DNA from: Methylocystis sp. Sn-Cys | Lineage (GTDB): Bacteria; Pseudomonadota; Alphaproteobacteria; Rhizobiales; Beijerinckiaceae | Assembly: GCF_016745395.1 (NCBI RefSeq) | Contig: NZ_JAERVJ010000008.1 | Coordinates: 1 to 64,000 of the forward strand | Length of the DNA: 64,000 nt | Direction: 5' to 3' | Part shown: in pieces, positions 55,317-62,658 of the stretch | How positions within the stretch are numbered: the first letter of the stretch is position 1 | How the letters are laid out: each line of letters starts with the position of its first letter | The notes under the pieces: model-generated | What the model was told of the DNA's origin: nothing | The model's input: only the letters and a program-made list of their open reading frames with translations | Databases searched by the model: none | Made by a program: the position numbers and the translations under genes

Positions 55317-55916
55317 TTACCACGCCGCTTTCGCAGCGAGCGTCAGCAAGAAAATGCCCGCAATGATATTGAAAGCGGCCATCACATCGCTGCTTCTCGC
55401 GGTTTTCGCGGCCGTCGCGAAAGCCGCACCGCAAAGCGTCAGGAATAGCGCCATAATCGAGACGTGGATCGAAGCGGCGAGGAAATAGGAACTCAAATTC
55501 ACGCCCGCAAAAAGAGGGACAACCGTCAAATAAAGAAGGAGCGGCTTTACGTTTAGCAGATTGGCGGTGATAGCGCTCGTCATCTTTACAGAGTCGAGGC
55601 GGGTCACTTCAACGCGCGTCACTCTAGACAGCCCCTCTCCGATCATGCGGAGCGCCAACCACACCAGATAGATTGTTCCGCCGATTTTGAGGGTCCACAT
55701 CGCAGCTGATGATCGGGCCAAGAGATTCGAGACGCTCAAACCTGCCAATGTCGCGTGAATGTAGATGCCGGTCGCCGTCCCCGCTATTACTGGCGCTACA
55801 CCGCGAATGCCAGAGCGCGCCGCGTTGCTCATGGCCATCGCAAAGCTGGCTCCGGGGGACAAAGCGATTGGTAAAATCGCAGCCATGAAACCGGTTATAT
55901 CCATTTTGATTTGCAT
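55317..55916 (-). CDS. LysE/RhtB-family exporter
   Basis: Amino acid efflux protein with about six helices. The 199 residues (start ATG 55916, MQIKMDITGF) include AILPIALSPGASFAMAMSNAARSGIRGV, the characteristic PGP-like N-terminal motif (here SPGAS), and a C-terminal helix. An inner ATG at 55904 is possible. The bases just upstream are the remnant of a response regulator gene, so this gene's promoter region was created by a rearrangement. Confidence 0.85.
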   Translation of the reverse strand: MQIKMDITGFMAAILPIALSPGASFAMAMSNAARSGIRGVAPVIAGTATGIYIHATLAGLSVSNLLARSSAAMWTLKIGGTIYLVWLALRMIGEGLSRVTRVEVTRLDSVKMTSAITANLLNVKPLLLYLTVVPLFAGVNLSSYFLAASIHVSIMALFLTLCGAAFATAAKTARSSDVMAAFNIIAGIFLLTLAAKAAW

Positions 55917-55923
55917 ATTACCG

Positions 55924-55981
55924 TTGCGATAGCGCCTGTATCGCCCGCTCTGTCCGGGTGCGCAAATGCAAGCGCGCCGCA
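55924..55981 (-). pseudogene. 3' remnant of a NarL-type response regulator gene
   Basis: Read on the minus strand it encodes LAARLHLRTRTERAIQAL followed by SQR, matching the last residues of the intact regulator at 57296-57949 (LAKLHLRSRTELAIRALSER). Nothing of the receiver domain is left; the copy stops at the junction with a duplicated gene leader. Confidence 0.75.
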
Positions 55982-55982
55982 A

Positions 55983-56052
55983 GATAGTGGCTTTATGAGG
56001 CCGAGGGAAAGCACGATCCAAGGGAGCTTCCGATGCGCCTGAATGTCAGAAA
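55983..56052 (+). pseudogene. truncated copy of the leader and first codons of the Gly/His-rich protein gene
   Basis: About 70 bases closely match 58067-58136, including the AAGGGAG ribosome binding site and ATG with the codons for MRLNVRK (start 56034). The copy then runs into PNCIGALPN and a stop. Together with the adjacent regulator remnant it shows that about 0.7 kb between the two parts was lost in this copy. Confidence 0.7.
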
Positions 56053-56055
56053 ACC

Positions 56056-56085
56056 GAACTGTATCGGAGCGCTACCCAATTAAAA
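56056..56085. repeat. direct repeat, right copy
   Basis: GAACTGTATCGGAGCGCTAC followed by CCAATTAAAA, in the same orientation as 53691-53720 with four differences in 30 bases. Confidence 0.7.
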
Positions 56086-56161
56086 TCACTAGATCACGTA
56101 AGATTGGCAAGCTCCTGCACGGTAAGTCGCCGCGCTCGTGCATCCGATCCCCCACAGGACC

Positions 56162-56884
56162 CTAAGGGGAGTTTTGCGGAAGCCGCCATTCCATGACGAG
56201 AAACCAAGGAGCGCGGCGATATCTTGCCTCCCGTTCAGGGTCGTCTCCCGACTGCGGCTGCGGTTCATCGAAGAAAGTCAGCGTAAGGCCCTGCGCAAGC
56301 AGTTCTTTCATATACGAGGCCAATGGTCGATGCCAGTTTTTGACGCGAATGCCTGACCACTCGACCCACTCGGGGAACTCCTCCAGGTAGCGATCGACCG
56401 GGTAATAAAGACACTTTCCGTCCTGATCTGTTATCCAGCCGCTCGAACACGACGTGATGAAGCTATTTAAGTTTGCGATGAGGAGAGTCCCGCCGGGCTT
56501 TAGCACACGCGTCATTTCCGCCAGCGCCGCGCGGAAGTCATCTATGTCGAGTAGCGTCAAATAACTGACGACGAGGTCGAAGCTTTCGGCGGCGAATGGC
56601 AGGCTCTCCGCTCCGCCGATGCGGTAATCGCCATCAGGGTCGCGCTGATGCGCATGAGAAATCAATTCTTCGGTGGGGTCGATTCCCACGGCAGGGACGC
56701 CTTTTGATTTGAGCGCGCGGCAAAAGCGTCCTTCGCCGCAGCCCACGTCGAGTGCGCGCTCGAAACGCTTTCCGGATATCCGCTCCATGATCACAGGATC
56801 GAGCACATGCTCGCGTCCAAAATCGCCGCGTTCACCTTGCGCCGCGATCCATGCGCTCGCCGATTCTTCCCAGCCGTTGCTCAT
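56162..56884 (-). CDS. class I SAM-dependent methyltransferase
   Basis: The 240-residue protein has the SAM-binding loop ALDVGCGEGRFCRAL near residues 43-57, an acidic strand end (VGIDPT) and motif FDLVVSYLTLLDIDDF. The family is the broad UbiE/COQ5-like Methyltransf_11 group; the acceptor is unknown. The ATG at 56884 has GGAG at good spacing and was preferred over 56896. Confidence 0.85.
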   Translation of the reverse strand: MSNGWEESASAWIAAQGERGDFGREHVLDPVIMERISGKRFERALDVGCGEGRFCRALKSKGVPAVGIDPTEELISHAHQRDPDGDYRIGGAESLPFAAESFDLVVSYLTLLDIDDFRAALAEMTRVLKPGGTLLIANLNSFITSCSSGWITDQDGKCLYYPVDRYLEEFPEWVEWSGIRVKNWHRPLASYMKELLAQGLTLTFFDEPQPQSGDDPEREARYRRAPWFLVMEWRLPQNSP

Positions 56885-57295
56885 AAGGCGCTCCATCAGA
56901 CGAATTTATGATTTAAAACTGTAAGGATAAGCAAAACCGCGAATGGCGCAGCCGGGCGACGATGTTTGCCACTGGCCCATCGCGCATCTTCTCTAGCATT
57001 CCCGCTCAGCGTAACGCATGCATACATTCATGTCGCCGCCCTCGTCATGGCCGGGCTTGTCCCGGCCACCCACGCCGCGCAACGGCGGCTAACGCTGGGC
57101 ATAGGGCGATCATGGAACATTTGCGTCGGCGTAGCAGGACTGCGGAGCATCGCAAAGCCCGCGCTGAACTTCATCCCTAGCGATAACGCGTCCTGTTGGT
57201 CTGTGCCCGCCGGCGTGGGTGGCCGGGACAAGCCCGGCCATGACGGTCCCCGAAATGTGTGATTCCCTTAGACCCGCTTAGCGAGATATCAGCAG
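56885..57295. other. gene-free stretch filled by repeats
   Basis: About 410 bases between the methyltransferase and the response regulator. Most of it is the inverted-arm repeat at 57043-57245. The first 150 bases include the AT-rich promoter region of the methyltransferase. No gene was found. Confidence 0.6.
57043..57245. repeat. composite repeat with exact inverted arms, family C
   Basis: CGTCATGGCCGGGCTTGTCC and on to 57076 is repeated exactly inverted at 57212-57245 (…GACAAGCCCGGCCATGACG). The roughly 135 bases between the arms have no gene. The same arm type recurs at 61035-61177 with a slightly different arm sequence. Confidence 0.85.
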
Positions 57296-57949
57296 CTACC
57301 GCTCCGACAGCGCCCGTATCGCCAGCTCCGTGCGGCTTCGCAAATGCAGCTTGGCGAGAATGGTCGAGACGTGATTCTTCACCGTGCCTTCCGCGAGGCC
57401 CATTTCGCGCGCGATTTCGCGATTGCCCTTGCCGGCGGCGACGTGGTTGAGGACGTCCTTCTCGCGTTCGGTGAGCGGCTCCTCGTCTTCGAACGATAAT
57501 TTGCTCGGCGTTCTGACGCGGCGAAACTCTGAGAGGATTTTTGTCGCGACGCTGGGCGACAGACGCGGTTCGCCGCGCGCCGCCGCGCGGATGGCGGAGA
57601 GGATTTCGGCCTCTTCGGCGTCCTTCAGCAGATAGCCTTGCGCGCCGGCCGAAACCGCCTCGAAGACAAGCTCGTCGGCGTCGAAGGTCGTGAGCATGAT
57701 GACGCGGATCGACGGCGATTTCGCCAAAATGGCGCGCGTCGCGGCGATGCCGTCCATGCGCGGCATTTTGAGGTCCATCAGGACGACGTCGGGCGCATAG
57801 GCGAGGGCGGCGCTGACCGCCTGCGCGCCGTCCGCCGCCGTGGCGACGACCGCAATATCCTCCTCGAGCGCCAAGAGCGCCGCCAGCGCCTTGCGGATCA
57901 CGCTCTGATCCTCGGCGATCATCAGGCGTATCTGCTTTCCGGCGGTCAA
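57296..57949 (-). CDS. NarL/FixJ-family response regulator
   Basis: The 217 residues comprise a receiver domain (1 to about 125; phosphoacceptor Asp59 in VVLMDLKMP, with acidic pair ED at 13-14 and a conserved Lys in LLKD) and a LuxR-type helix-turn-helix (about 150-212, LTEREKDVLNHVAAGKGNREIAREMGLAEGTVKNHVS). No histidine kinase is nearby, so its partner is elsewhere. A remnant of a close copy lies at 55924-55981. Confidence 0.93.
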   Translation of the reverse strand: MTAGKQIRLMIAEDQSVIRKALAALLALEEDIAVVATAADGAQAVSAALAYAPDVVLMDLKMPRMDGIAATRAILAKSPSIRVIMLTTFDADELVFEAVSAGAQGYLLKDAEEAEILSAIRAAARGEPRLSPSVATKILSEFRRVRTPSKLSFEDEEPLTEREKDVLNHVAAGKGNREIAREMGLAEGTVKNHVSTILAKLHLRSRTELAIRALSER

Positions 57950-58117
57950 TCGGCCTCTCCCCGCCTACCACGAGTTTGGCAATATAATAAGCGCAACCAG
58001 GGCTATGCGCAAAAAGCTGACTGGAAGCTGAACGGCGCGGACACTTTCGGTTCAGGCGCACGGCGCGATAGTCGCTTCATGAGGCCGAGGGAAAGCCTCG
58101 ATTCAAGGGAGCCTCCG

Positions 58118-58468
58118 ATGCGCCTGAATGTCAGAAAGACAATCGCTCTCACTGTTTTGGCCGGATTGCTCGGCGCGGGCGCCGCCTCGCCCGCCGCAGC
58201 CGATGGCTGGGGCTGGAATGGCGGCTACGGCTGGGGGCATCATGGCGGCTGGCGACATCATCATGGCGGTTGGAACAATGGCGGCGCGGCAGCCGCCGCG
58301 GCGATCGGCGGTCTGGCGCTCGGCGTCGCCGCCGGCGCGATGAGTCAGCCCCAATATGGGACCGGCTACGGCGGCTATTATGGCGGCGACTGTTACCCCG
58401 TCGATCGCCCGGTCATGGACGGCTGGGGCAATGTTGTTGGCTACCGCAGGGCCCAGGTCTGCGATTAG
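58118..58468 (+). CDS. exported Gly/His/Trp-rich small protein
   Basis: The 116-residue protein starts with a signal peptide (MRLNVRKTIALTVLAGLL..., cleavage near ASPAAA at about 28). It continues with GWGWNGGYGWGHHGG and similar repeats, a short hydrophobic Ala/Gly stretch, and GYGGYYGGDCYPVDRP. Such proteins are common and uncharacterised in Hyphomicrobiales; metal binding by the His-rich part is possible. The ATG at 58118 has AAGGGAG at good spacing. A strong terminator follows. Confidence 0.8.
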   Translation: MRLNVRKTIALTVLAGLLGAGAASPAAADGWGWNGGYGWGHHGGWRHHHGGWNNGGAAAAAAIGGLALGVAAGAMSQPQYGTGYGGYYGGDCYPVDRPVMDGWGNVVGYRRAQVCD

Positions 58469-58577
58469 CGCTCTCTTAATCTCCTCCGACCCGTCCTCCC
58501 CGGGTTTTGTTGTGTCCCGCGTGCTTTCCGAGTTTCCGCCGCCCACCCCCGCACCCCTCTCGCGCGGCGGCGGACAA

Positions 58578-58611
58578 AGAGCCTCCCGGAGCGATCCGGG
58601 AGGCTTCCTTT
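58578..58611 (+). terminator. intrinsic terminator
   Basis: GCCTCCCGGA and TCCGGGAGGC form a 10-bp perfect stem with loop GCGA, followed by TTCCTTTTTT. It ends the small exported protein's transcript. Confidence 0.9.
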
Positions 58612-58613
58612 TT

Positions 58614-58982
58614 TCAGATTGGCTTGAAGGCGAGCGAGGATTTGCCTTCGGCAGGATCGCGTCGCCAGATGCTGGCGCTGTCGCGTTCGAAATGGGCCTT
58701 GTGGCCCTTGCGCGCGACGAGCACGAGGCGGCCACGATCGATCGACCATCGCACCGGGTCGAAAACCACAATGCCGTTGTCGCGGCAGGCGGGGGCCAGT
58801 TGCGCTCTGCCGCCGCCCATCAAGGTCAGCATGCAGCCGGTGTCCTTATCGTCACGCAGAATGCCGTAGCGGCCTGCCGTGTCGCCGGCGGCGACGGCGT
58901 TGGCGAGCGGCAAAGCGGCGAACAGGGCCGCGGCCAAGCCGAGGCGCCGCAGCTTATCCGCGCGCGGGGAAGAGGTCGACAT
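58614..58982 (-). CDS. AprI/Inh-family metalloprotease inhibitor
   Basis: Small periplasmic inhibitor family known to block serralysin-type metalloproteases (AprI, Inh; Brucella Omp19 is related). The 122 residues have a signal peptide (about 1-32, ending NAVAA). The mature domain shows YGILRDDKDTGCMLTLMGG, LAPACRDNGIVVFDP and RLVLVARKGHKAHFER, including the two cysteines of the single disulfide. No protease gene is adjacent, so it may protect against external or host enzymes. Confidence 0.85.
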   Translation of the reverse strand: MSTSSPRADKLRRLGLAAALFAALPLANAVAAGDTAGRYGILRDDKDTGCMLTLMGGGRAQLAPACRDNGIVVFDPVRWSIDRGRLVLVARKGHKAHFERDSASIWRRDPAEGKSSLAFKPI

Positions 58983-59223
58983 CGACGCATGCTCCAGAGT
59001 GGGTGAATCGCGTGCAGTCTGCCCTTTTCACGCGCCCGGGCCAAGGCGTCTGCAGCCGTTTTCGCAGCAATTCGGCTGAGCAATCATGCGCCAACGCACG
59101 TCCTGCTCAGATTCCGCCAACTTAGATGAGGCGCGGTAATCTGTAGCAGGCGGGGGCTTTTGCGCAGCGCGGTCGATCGGGATAAAATTACGAGAATTTC
59201 GTCCCCCAGGAGTTCCACGCCTC

Positions 59224-60570
59224 ATGGACCCGGCCGCACTCGCGCTCGCCGAACGCTCCGCGCCTCGCTACACGAGCTATCCGACCGCGCCGCATTTCGT
59301 AAAAGAGATCGGCGACGTCGAGATGCGCGACTGGCTTGGCGCTCTCGATCCGCACGCGACGCTGTCGCTTTATTTCCATGTGCCGTTTTGCCGGGAAATC
59401 TGCGCCTATTGCGGTTGCCACACCAAGGCGGTTCGGCAGGAGGCGCCGCTCACCGCCTATAAGGAAACGCTGCTGCGCGAAGTCGAGATGACCGCGCGCG
59501 CGACAAAGGCGCGTAGCGTGGCGAGCATCCATTGGGGCGGCGGCACGCCGGGCATTTTGGGGCCCGCGCGCTTCGGAGAAATCGTCGAGCGCCTGCGCGA
59601 CCTCTTCGACGTCACCCACGAGACGGAACATGCGATCGAGCTCGACCCGCGTCTCCTCGAGCCGGATATGGCGGAGGCGCTGGGGCGGGCGGGCGTCAAC
59701 CGCGTTTCCTTTGGCGTGCAGGATCTCAACGCCCATGTTCAGGAAGCGGCGGGCCGGGTGCAGCCCTTCGAGATCGTGGAGCGCGCCGTCGCCATGATGC
59801 GCGGCGTCGGCGTCAGCGCGATCAATCTCGACCTGATGTATGGCCTGCCGCTGCAGAGCGTCGCCGACGTCGAGCGCACGGCTTCCATGGCGGCCTCGCT
59901 CGATCCGCAGCGGCTTGCGGTTTTCGGCTATGCGCATGTGCCCTGGTTCAAGGCGAATCAGAAACTCATCGACGCCGCCGCGCTGCCCGGCGCCGCCGAG
60001 CGCCTCGCCCAGGCCGCGGCGGTGCGCCGGGCGTTGGAGCGCGCCGGCTATGAGGCGATCGGCCTCGATCACTTCGCGCGGCCGAGCGATCCGCTGGCCG
60101 TGGCGGCGCGGCAGGGGCGCATGCGCCGCAACTTCCAGGGCTATACGATCGACAGCGCAGCCGCTCTGCTGCCCTTCGGCGTTTCCTCGATCGGCCGTCT
60201 GCCGCAGGGCTTCGTCGGCAACGCCACCGATCTTGCCGGCTGGCGGCGCGCCGTGGAGGCGGATCGATTTGCGGTCACGCGCGGCCTTGCCTTTTCCGTC
60301 GAGGATTTGGCGCGCAGCGAGATCATCGAGCGGCTGATGTGCGACTTTACCGTCGATTTCGGCGCCGTCGCGTTGGAGCATGGCTTTGCGGTCGACGCTT
60401 TCGATCAGGCGCGCCTCTCCTTGAGCGGGCTGCAGCGCGATGGCGTGGTGGCGCTGCGCGACCGGCGCGTGAGCGTCACCGAGCGTGGACGGCCGTTCGT
60501 GCGCCTTGCCGCCGCAGCCTTCGACGCCTATCTGGAGGCCGGCGCGGCGCGTCATTCCGCGGCCGTTTAA
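59224..60570 (+). CDS. hemN: oxygen-independent coproporphyrinogen III oxidase
   Basis: Radical SAM enzyme that decarboxylates coproporphyrinogen III to protoporphyrinogen IX when oxygen is low. The 448 residues contain the radical SAM cluster CREICAYCGC (Cys56, 60, 63, with Cys65 as in true HemN), RYTSYPTAPHF and GGGTPGIL. The extra conserved Cys and N-terminal RYTSYPTA distinguish it from HemW. No clear FNR box was found upstream. Confidence 0.95.
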   Translation: MDPAALALAERSAPRYTSYPTAPHFVKEIGDVEMRDWLGALDPHATLSLYFHVPFCREICAYCGCHTKAVRQEAPLTAYKETLLREVEMTARATKARSVASIHWGGGTPGILGPARFGEIVERLRDLFDVTHETEHAIELDPRLLEPDMAEALGRAGVNRVSFGVQDLNAHVQEAAGRVQPFEIVERAVAMMRGVGVSAINLDLMYGLPLQSVADVERTASMAASLDPQRLAVFGYAHVPWFKANQKLIDAAALPGAAERLAQAAAVRRALERAGYEAIGLDHFARPSDPLAVAARQGRMRRNFQGYTIDSAAALLPFGVSSIGRLPQGFVGNATDLAGWRRAVEADRFAVTRGLAFSVEDLARSEIIERLMCDFTVDFGAVALEHGFAVDAFDQARLSLSGLQRDGVVALRDRRVSVTERGRPFVRLAAAAFDAYLEAGAARHSAAV

Positions 60571-60614
60571 TCGCCGAAAAGCAGAGCCGGGCAGGGGGCT
60601 GTCTGGAGAGGCGC

Positions 60615-61004
60615 ATGACGCCGCTGACGGCCTTCTTCGCCAAGTTCATCGGCGCTTATGCGCTGTTTGCGGCCGCATGGCTCTACTTCCGCCGCGAAGC
60701 CGCAGTGGGGCTGATCGAGCGCATCTCGCACGATCCCGTCTTCGAATCGATGATCGGCGTGCTCCGCCTCGTCTTCGGCCTGGCTGTCATCTCGTCCCAT
60801 AACCGCTGGGATGGATGGCTGGAGGCGTTGGTCTCGGCGCTTGGCTGGATCGGCCTCTTCAGTGGGCTCGCGACGATGTTCCTGCCCACAGGCTTTTTGC
60901 GCAGATCGGTGGACTGGATGCAGTTCAAGGAGAAGCTCCCCGTTTACGCGCTTGTTTCGGCGCTTCTCGGAGCCGTGTTGCTCCTCGGCGGCCTTGCTGC
61001 GTGA
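60615..61004 (+). CDS. small multi-pass membrane protein of unknown function
   Basis: Not recognised. The 129-residue protein has four hydrophobic helices (about 8-24, 46-60, 72-90 and 107-127) with short loops. The ATG at 60615 follows GGAGAGGCG and lies 45 bases after hemN, so it is probably co-transcribed with it. Confidence 0.75.
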   Translation: MTPLTAFFAKFIGAYALFAAAWLYFRREAAVGLIERISHDPVFESMIGVLRLVFGLAVISSHNRWDGWLEALVSALGWIGLFSGLATMFLPTGFLRRSVDWMQFKEKLPVYALVSALLGAVLLLGGLAA

Positions 61005-61034
61005 TGCGCACGCCAGGCTCCAGGTTACGCACCA

Positions 61035-61177
61035 GCGTCATGCCCGCGCTTGTCGCGGGCATCCACGCCAAGACATTGCGACACGCGGGGAGGAGAAGCG
61101 GCGTTGTTCAGCTTATGCTCTCAGCTTTTCTGCGTCGGCGCGGCGTGGATGGCCGCGACAAGCGCGGCCATGACGCG
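61035..61177. repeat. composite repeat with inverted arms, family C
   Basis: The left arm (61035-61068, GCGTCATGCCCGCGCTTGTC...) and right arm (61142-61177) are near-exact inverted copies, enclosing about 75 bases without a gene. The left arm is identical to 45806-45841. Confidence 0.85.
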
Positions 61178-61292
61178 GGAACACGTTTGCTCGTTAACCC
61201 GAATTCGGAGCCCTGATGCGTGCGCGGAGCGGCTTGTGAGTGGGAGCCGTCTCCGGCATCGTGCGCGTTCCCGATTCTAGCCGTAAGAACCC

Positions 61293-62390
61293 ATGCCCGT
61301 CTGGACGCCCGAACAGGAGAATGCGCTGAACAGCGTCGCGAAATGGCTTGCGACGCCGCGCGGCCCGCAGGTGTTTCGCCTGTTCGGCTATGCGGGCACG
61401 GGCAAATCGACGCTCGCGCTTCACCTTGCCGAACATGTCGACGGCGACGTCGCCTTCGCCGCCTTCACCGGCAAGGCCGCGCTGGTCATGCGCTCCAAGG
61501 GCTGCAAGGACGCCCGCACGATTCACAGCCTCATCTATCGCGCGACCGATTCTGAAACCGAGGAGCCGTCCTTCGTTTTGAATGACGAGAGCGACGCAGC
61601 GCGCGCGAAGCTCATCGTCATCGACGAATGCTCGATGGTCGACGAGGAGCTGGGGCGCGATTTGCTGTCCTTCGGCAAGAAGGTGCTGGTTCTCGGCGAT
61701 CCGGCGCAATTGCCGCCGGTGAAGGGCGGGGGCTTTTTCACCGAGGCAGAGCCCGATGTGATGCTGACGGAAGTGCATCGCCAAGCCTCCGACAATCCCA
61801 TCATCCGCCTGTCGATGACGATTCGCGAAGGCGGCACGCTGACGCGCGGCGTCTATGGCGAGACGCGCGTCGTCTCGCGCGAAGGGCTCGATCCCGCGCT
61901 CGTCACCGGCGCCGATCAGGTGCTGGTGGGCATGAACAAGACACGGCGAGCCTATAACGGGCGGCTGCGCGAATTGCGCGGCTTCACCGGGCAGTTTCCG
62001 CAATCGGGCGAAAAGCTCGTCTGCCTGCGCAACAACCGCAAGAAGGGCCTGCTCAATGGCGCGCTGTTCACGGTGAAAAGCGCGGGCGCGTTGCGGCGCG
62101 GCAAGATACGGATGCTCGTCATGCCGGAGGAGGGCGAGACGGGCAAATTCCAGCGCGTCGCTGTTATTCCGCAGTTCTTCGACGGCGGCGAGGGCGAAAT
62201 TCCTTACGCGATGCGCAAGGATTCGGACGAGTTCGATTTCGGCTATGCGCTGACCGTGCACAAGTCGCAGGGCTCGCAATGGGACAATGTGACCCTCTTC
62301 GACGAGTCTTTCGCCTTCCGCGAACATCGCGCCCGCTGGCTTTATACGGGCGTCACGCGCGCCGCGCACAGGCTGACTCTGGTGATGTGA
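61293..62390 (+). CDS. RecD/Dda-like ATP-dependent DNA helicase
   Basis: Superfamily 1B helicase. The 365 residues show motif I (FGYAGTGKST, about 31-40), motif Ia (AAFTGKAALVM), motif II (IVIDECSMVD), motif III (VLGDPAQLPPV), and C-terminal UvrD-type motifs V-VI (FDFGYALTVHKSQGSQWDNV; ARWLYTGVTRAAHRL). It is much shorter than RecD of RecBCD and lacks its N-terminal domain, so it acts alone, perhaps in repair or recombination like Dda. Confidence 0.9.
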   Translation: MPVWTPEQENALNSVAKWLATPRGPQVFRLFGYAGTGKSTLALHLAEHVDGDVAFAAFTGKAALVMRSKGCKDARTIHSLIYRATDSETEEPSFVLNDESDAARAKLIVIDECSMVDEELGRDLLSFGKKVLVLGDPAQLPPVKGGGFFTEAEPDVMLTEVHRQASDNPIIRLSMTIREGGTLTRGVYGETRVVSREGLDPALVTGADQVLVGMNKTRRAYNGRLRELRGFTGQFPQSGEKLVCLRNNRKKGLLNGALFTVKSAGALRRGKIRMLVMPEEGETGKFQRVAVIPQFFDGGEGEIPYAMRKDSDEFDFGYALTVHKSQGSQWDNVTLFDESFAFREHRARWLYTGVTRAAHRLTLVM

Positions 62391-62414
62391 AGCAGGAAGC
62401 CAGAGCGCCGGTAT

Positions 62415-62544
62415 GTCATTCCAACGCTCGCGCAGCGAGCGATCGGGAATCCAGAGCAAAGCTGGCTATTTTTGCTCTGGGATTCCCGGTCGGGCCTTCG
62501 GCCCGTTGGGAATGACAAGCGCCAATGCGAGCTATTCAAACGGC
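62415..62544. repeat. palindromic intergenic repeat, family A copy 2
   Basis: Same unit as 13550-13680, including the 27-base tail after GGGAATGAC, with a few changes. It fills most of the gap between the helicase and the phospholipase gene. Confidence 0.85.
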
Positions 62545-62658
62545 AATGGTATAACGCCCGCGCCTTCGCTTTCGGCGCGATAAGAAAGGCAGACCCGTTG
62601 TCAAAACGCGCGGGCGAGCGTTAATCTTCCGTCTCATATTTCAGTGATGGAGGTTTTT

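Noticed and set aside
59083-59223. Possible FNR/Anr box upstream of hemN
   Set aside because: Expected from the gene's function, but no TTGAT-N4-ATCAA-like sequence with both halves was found.
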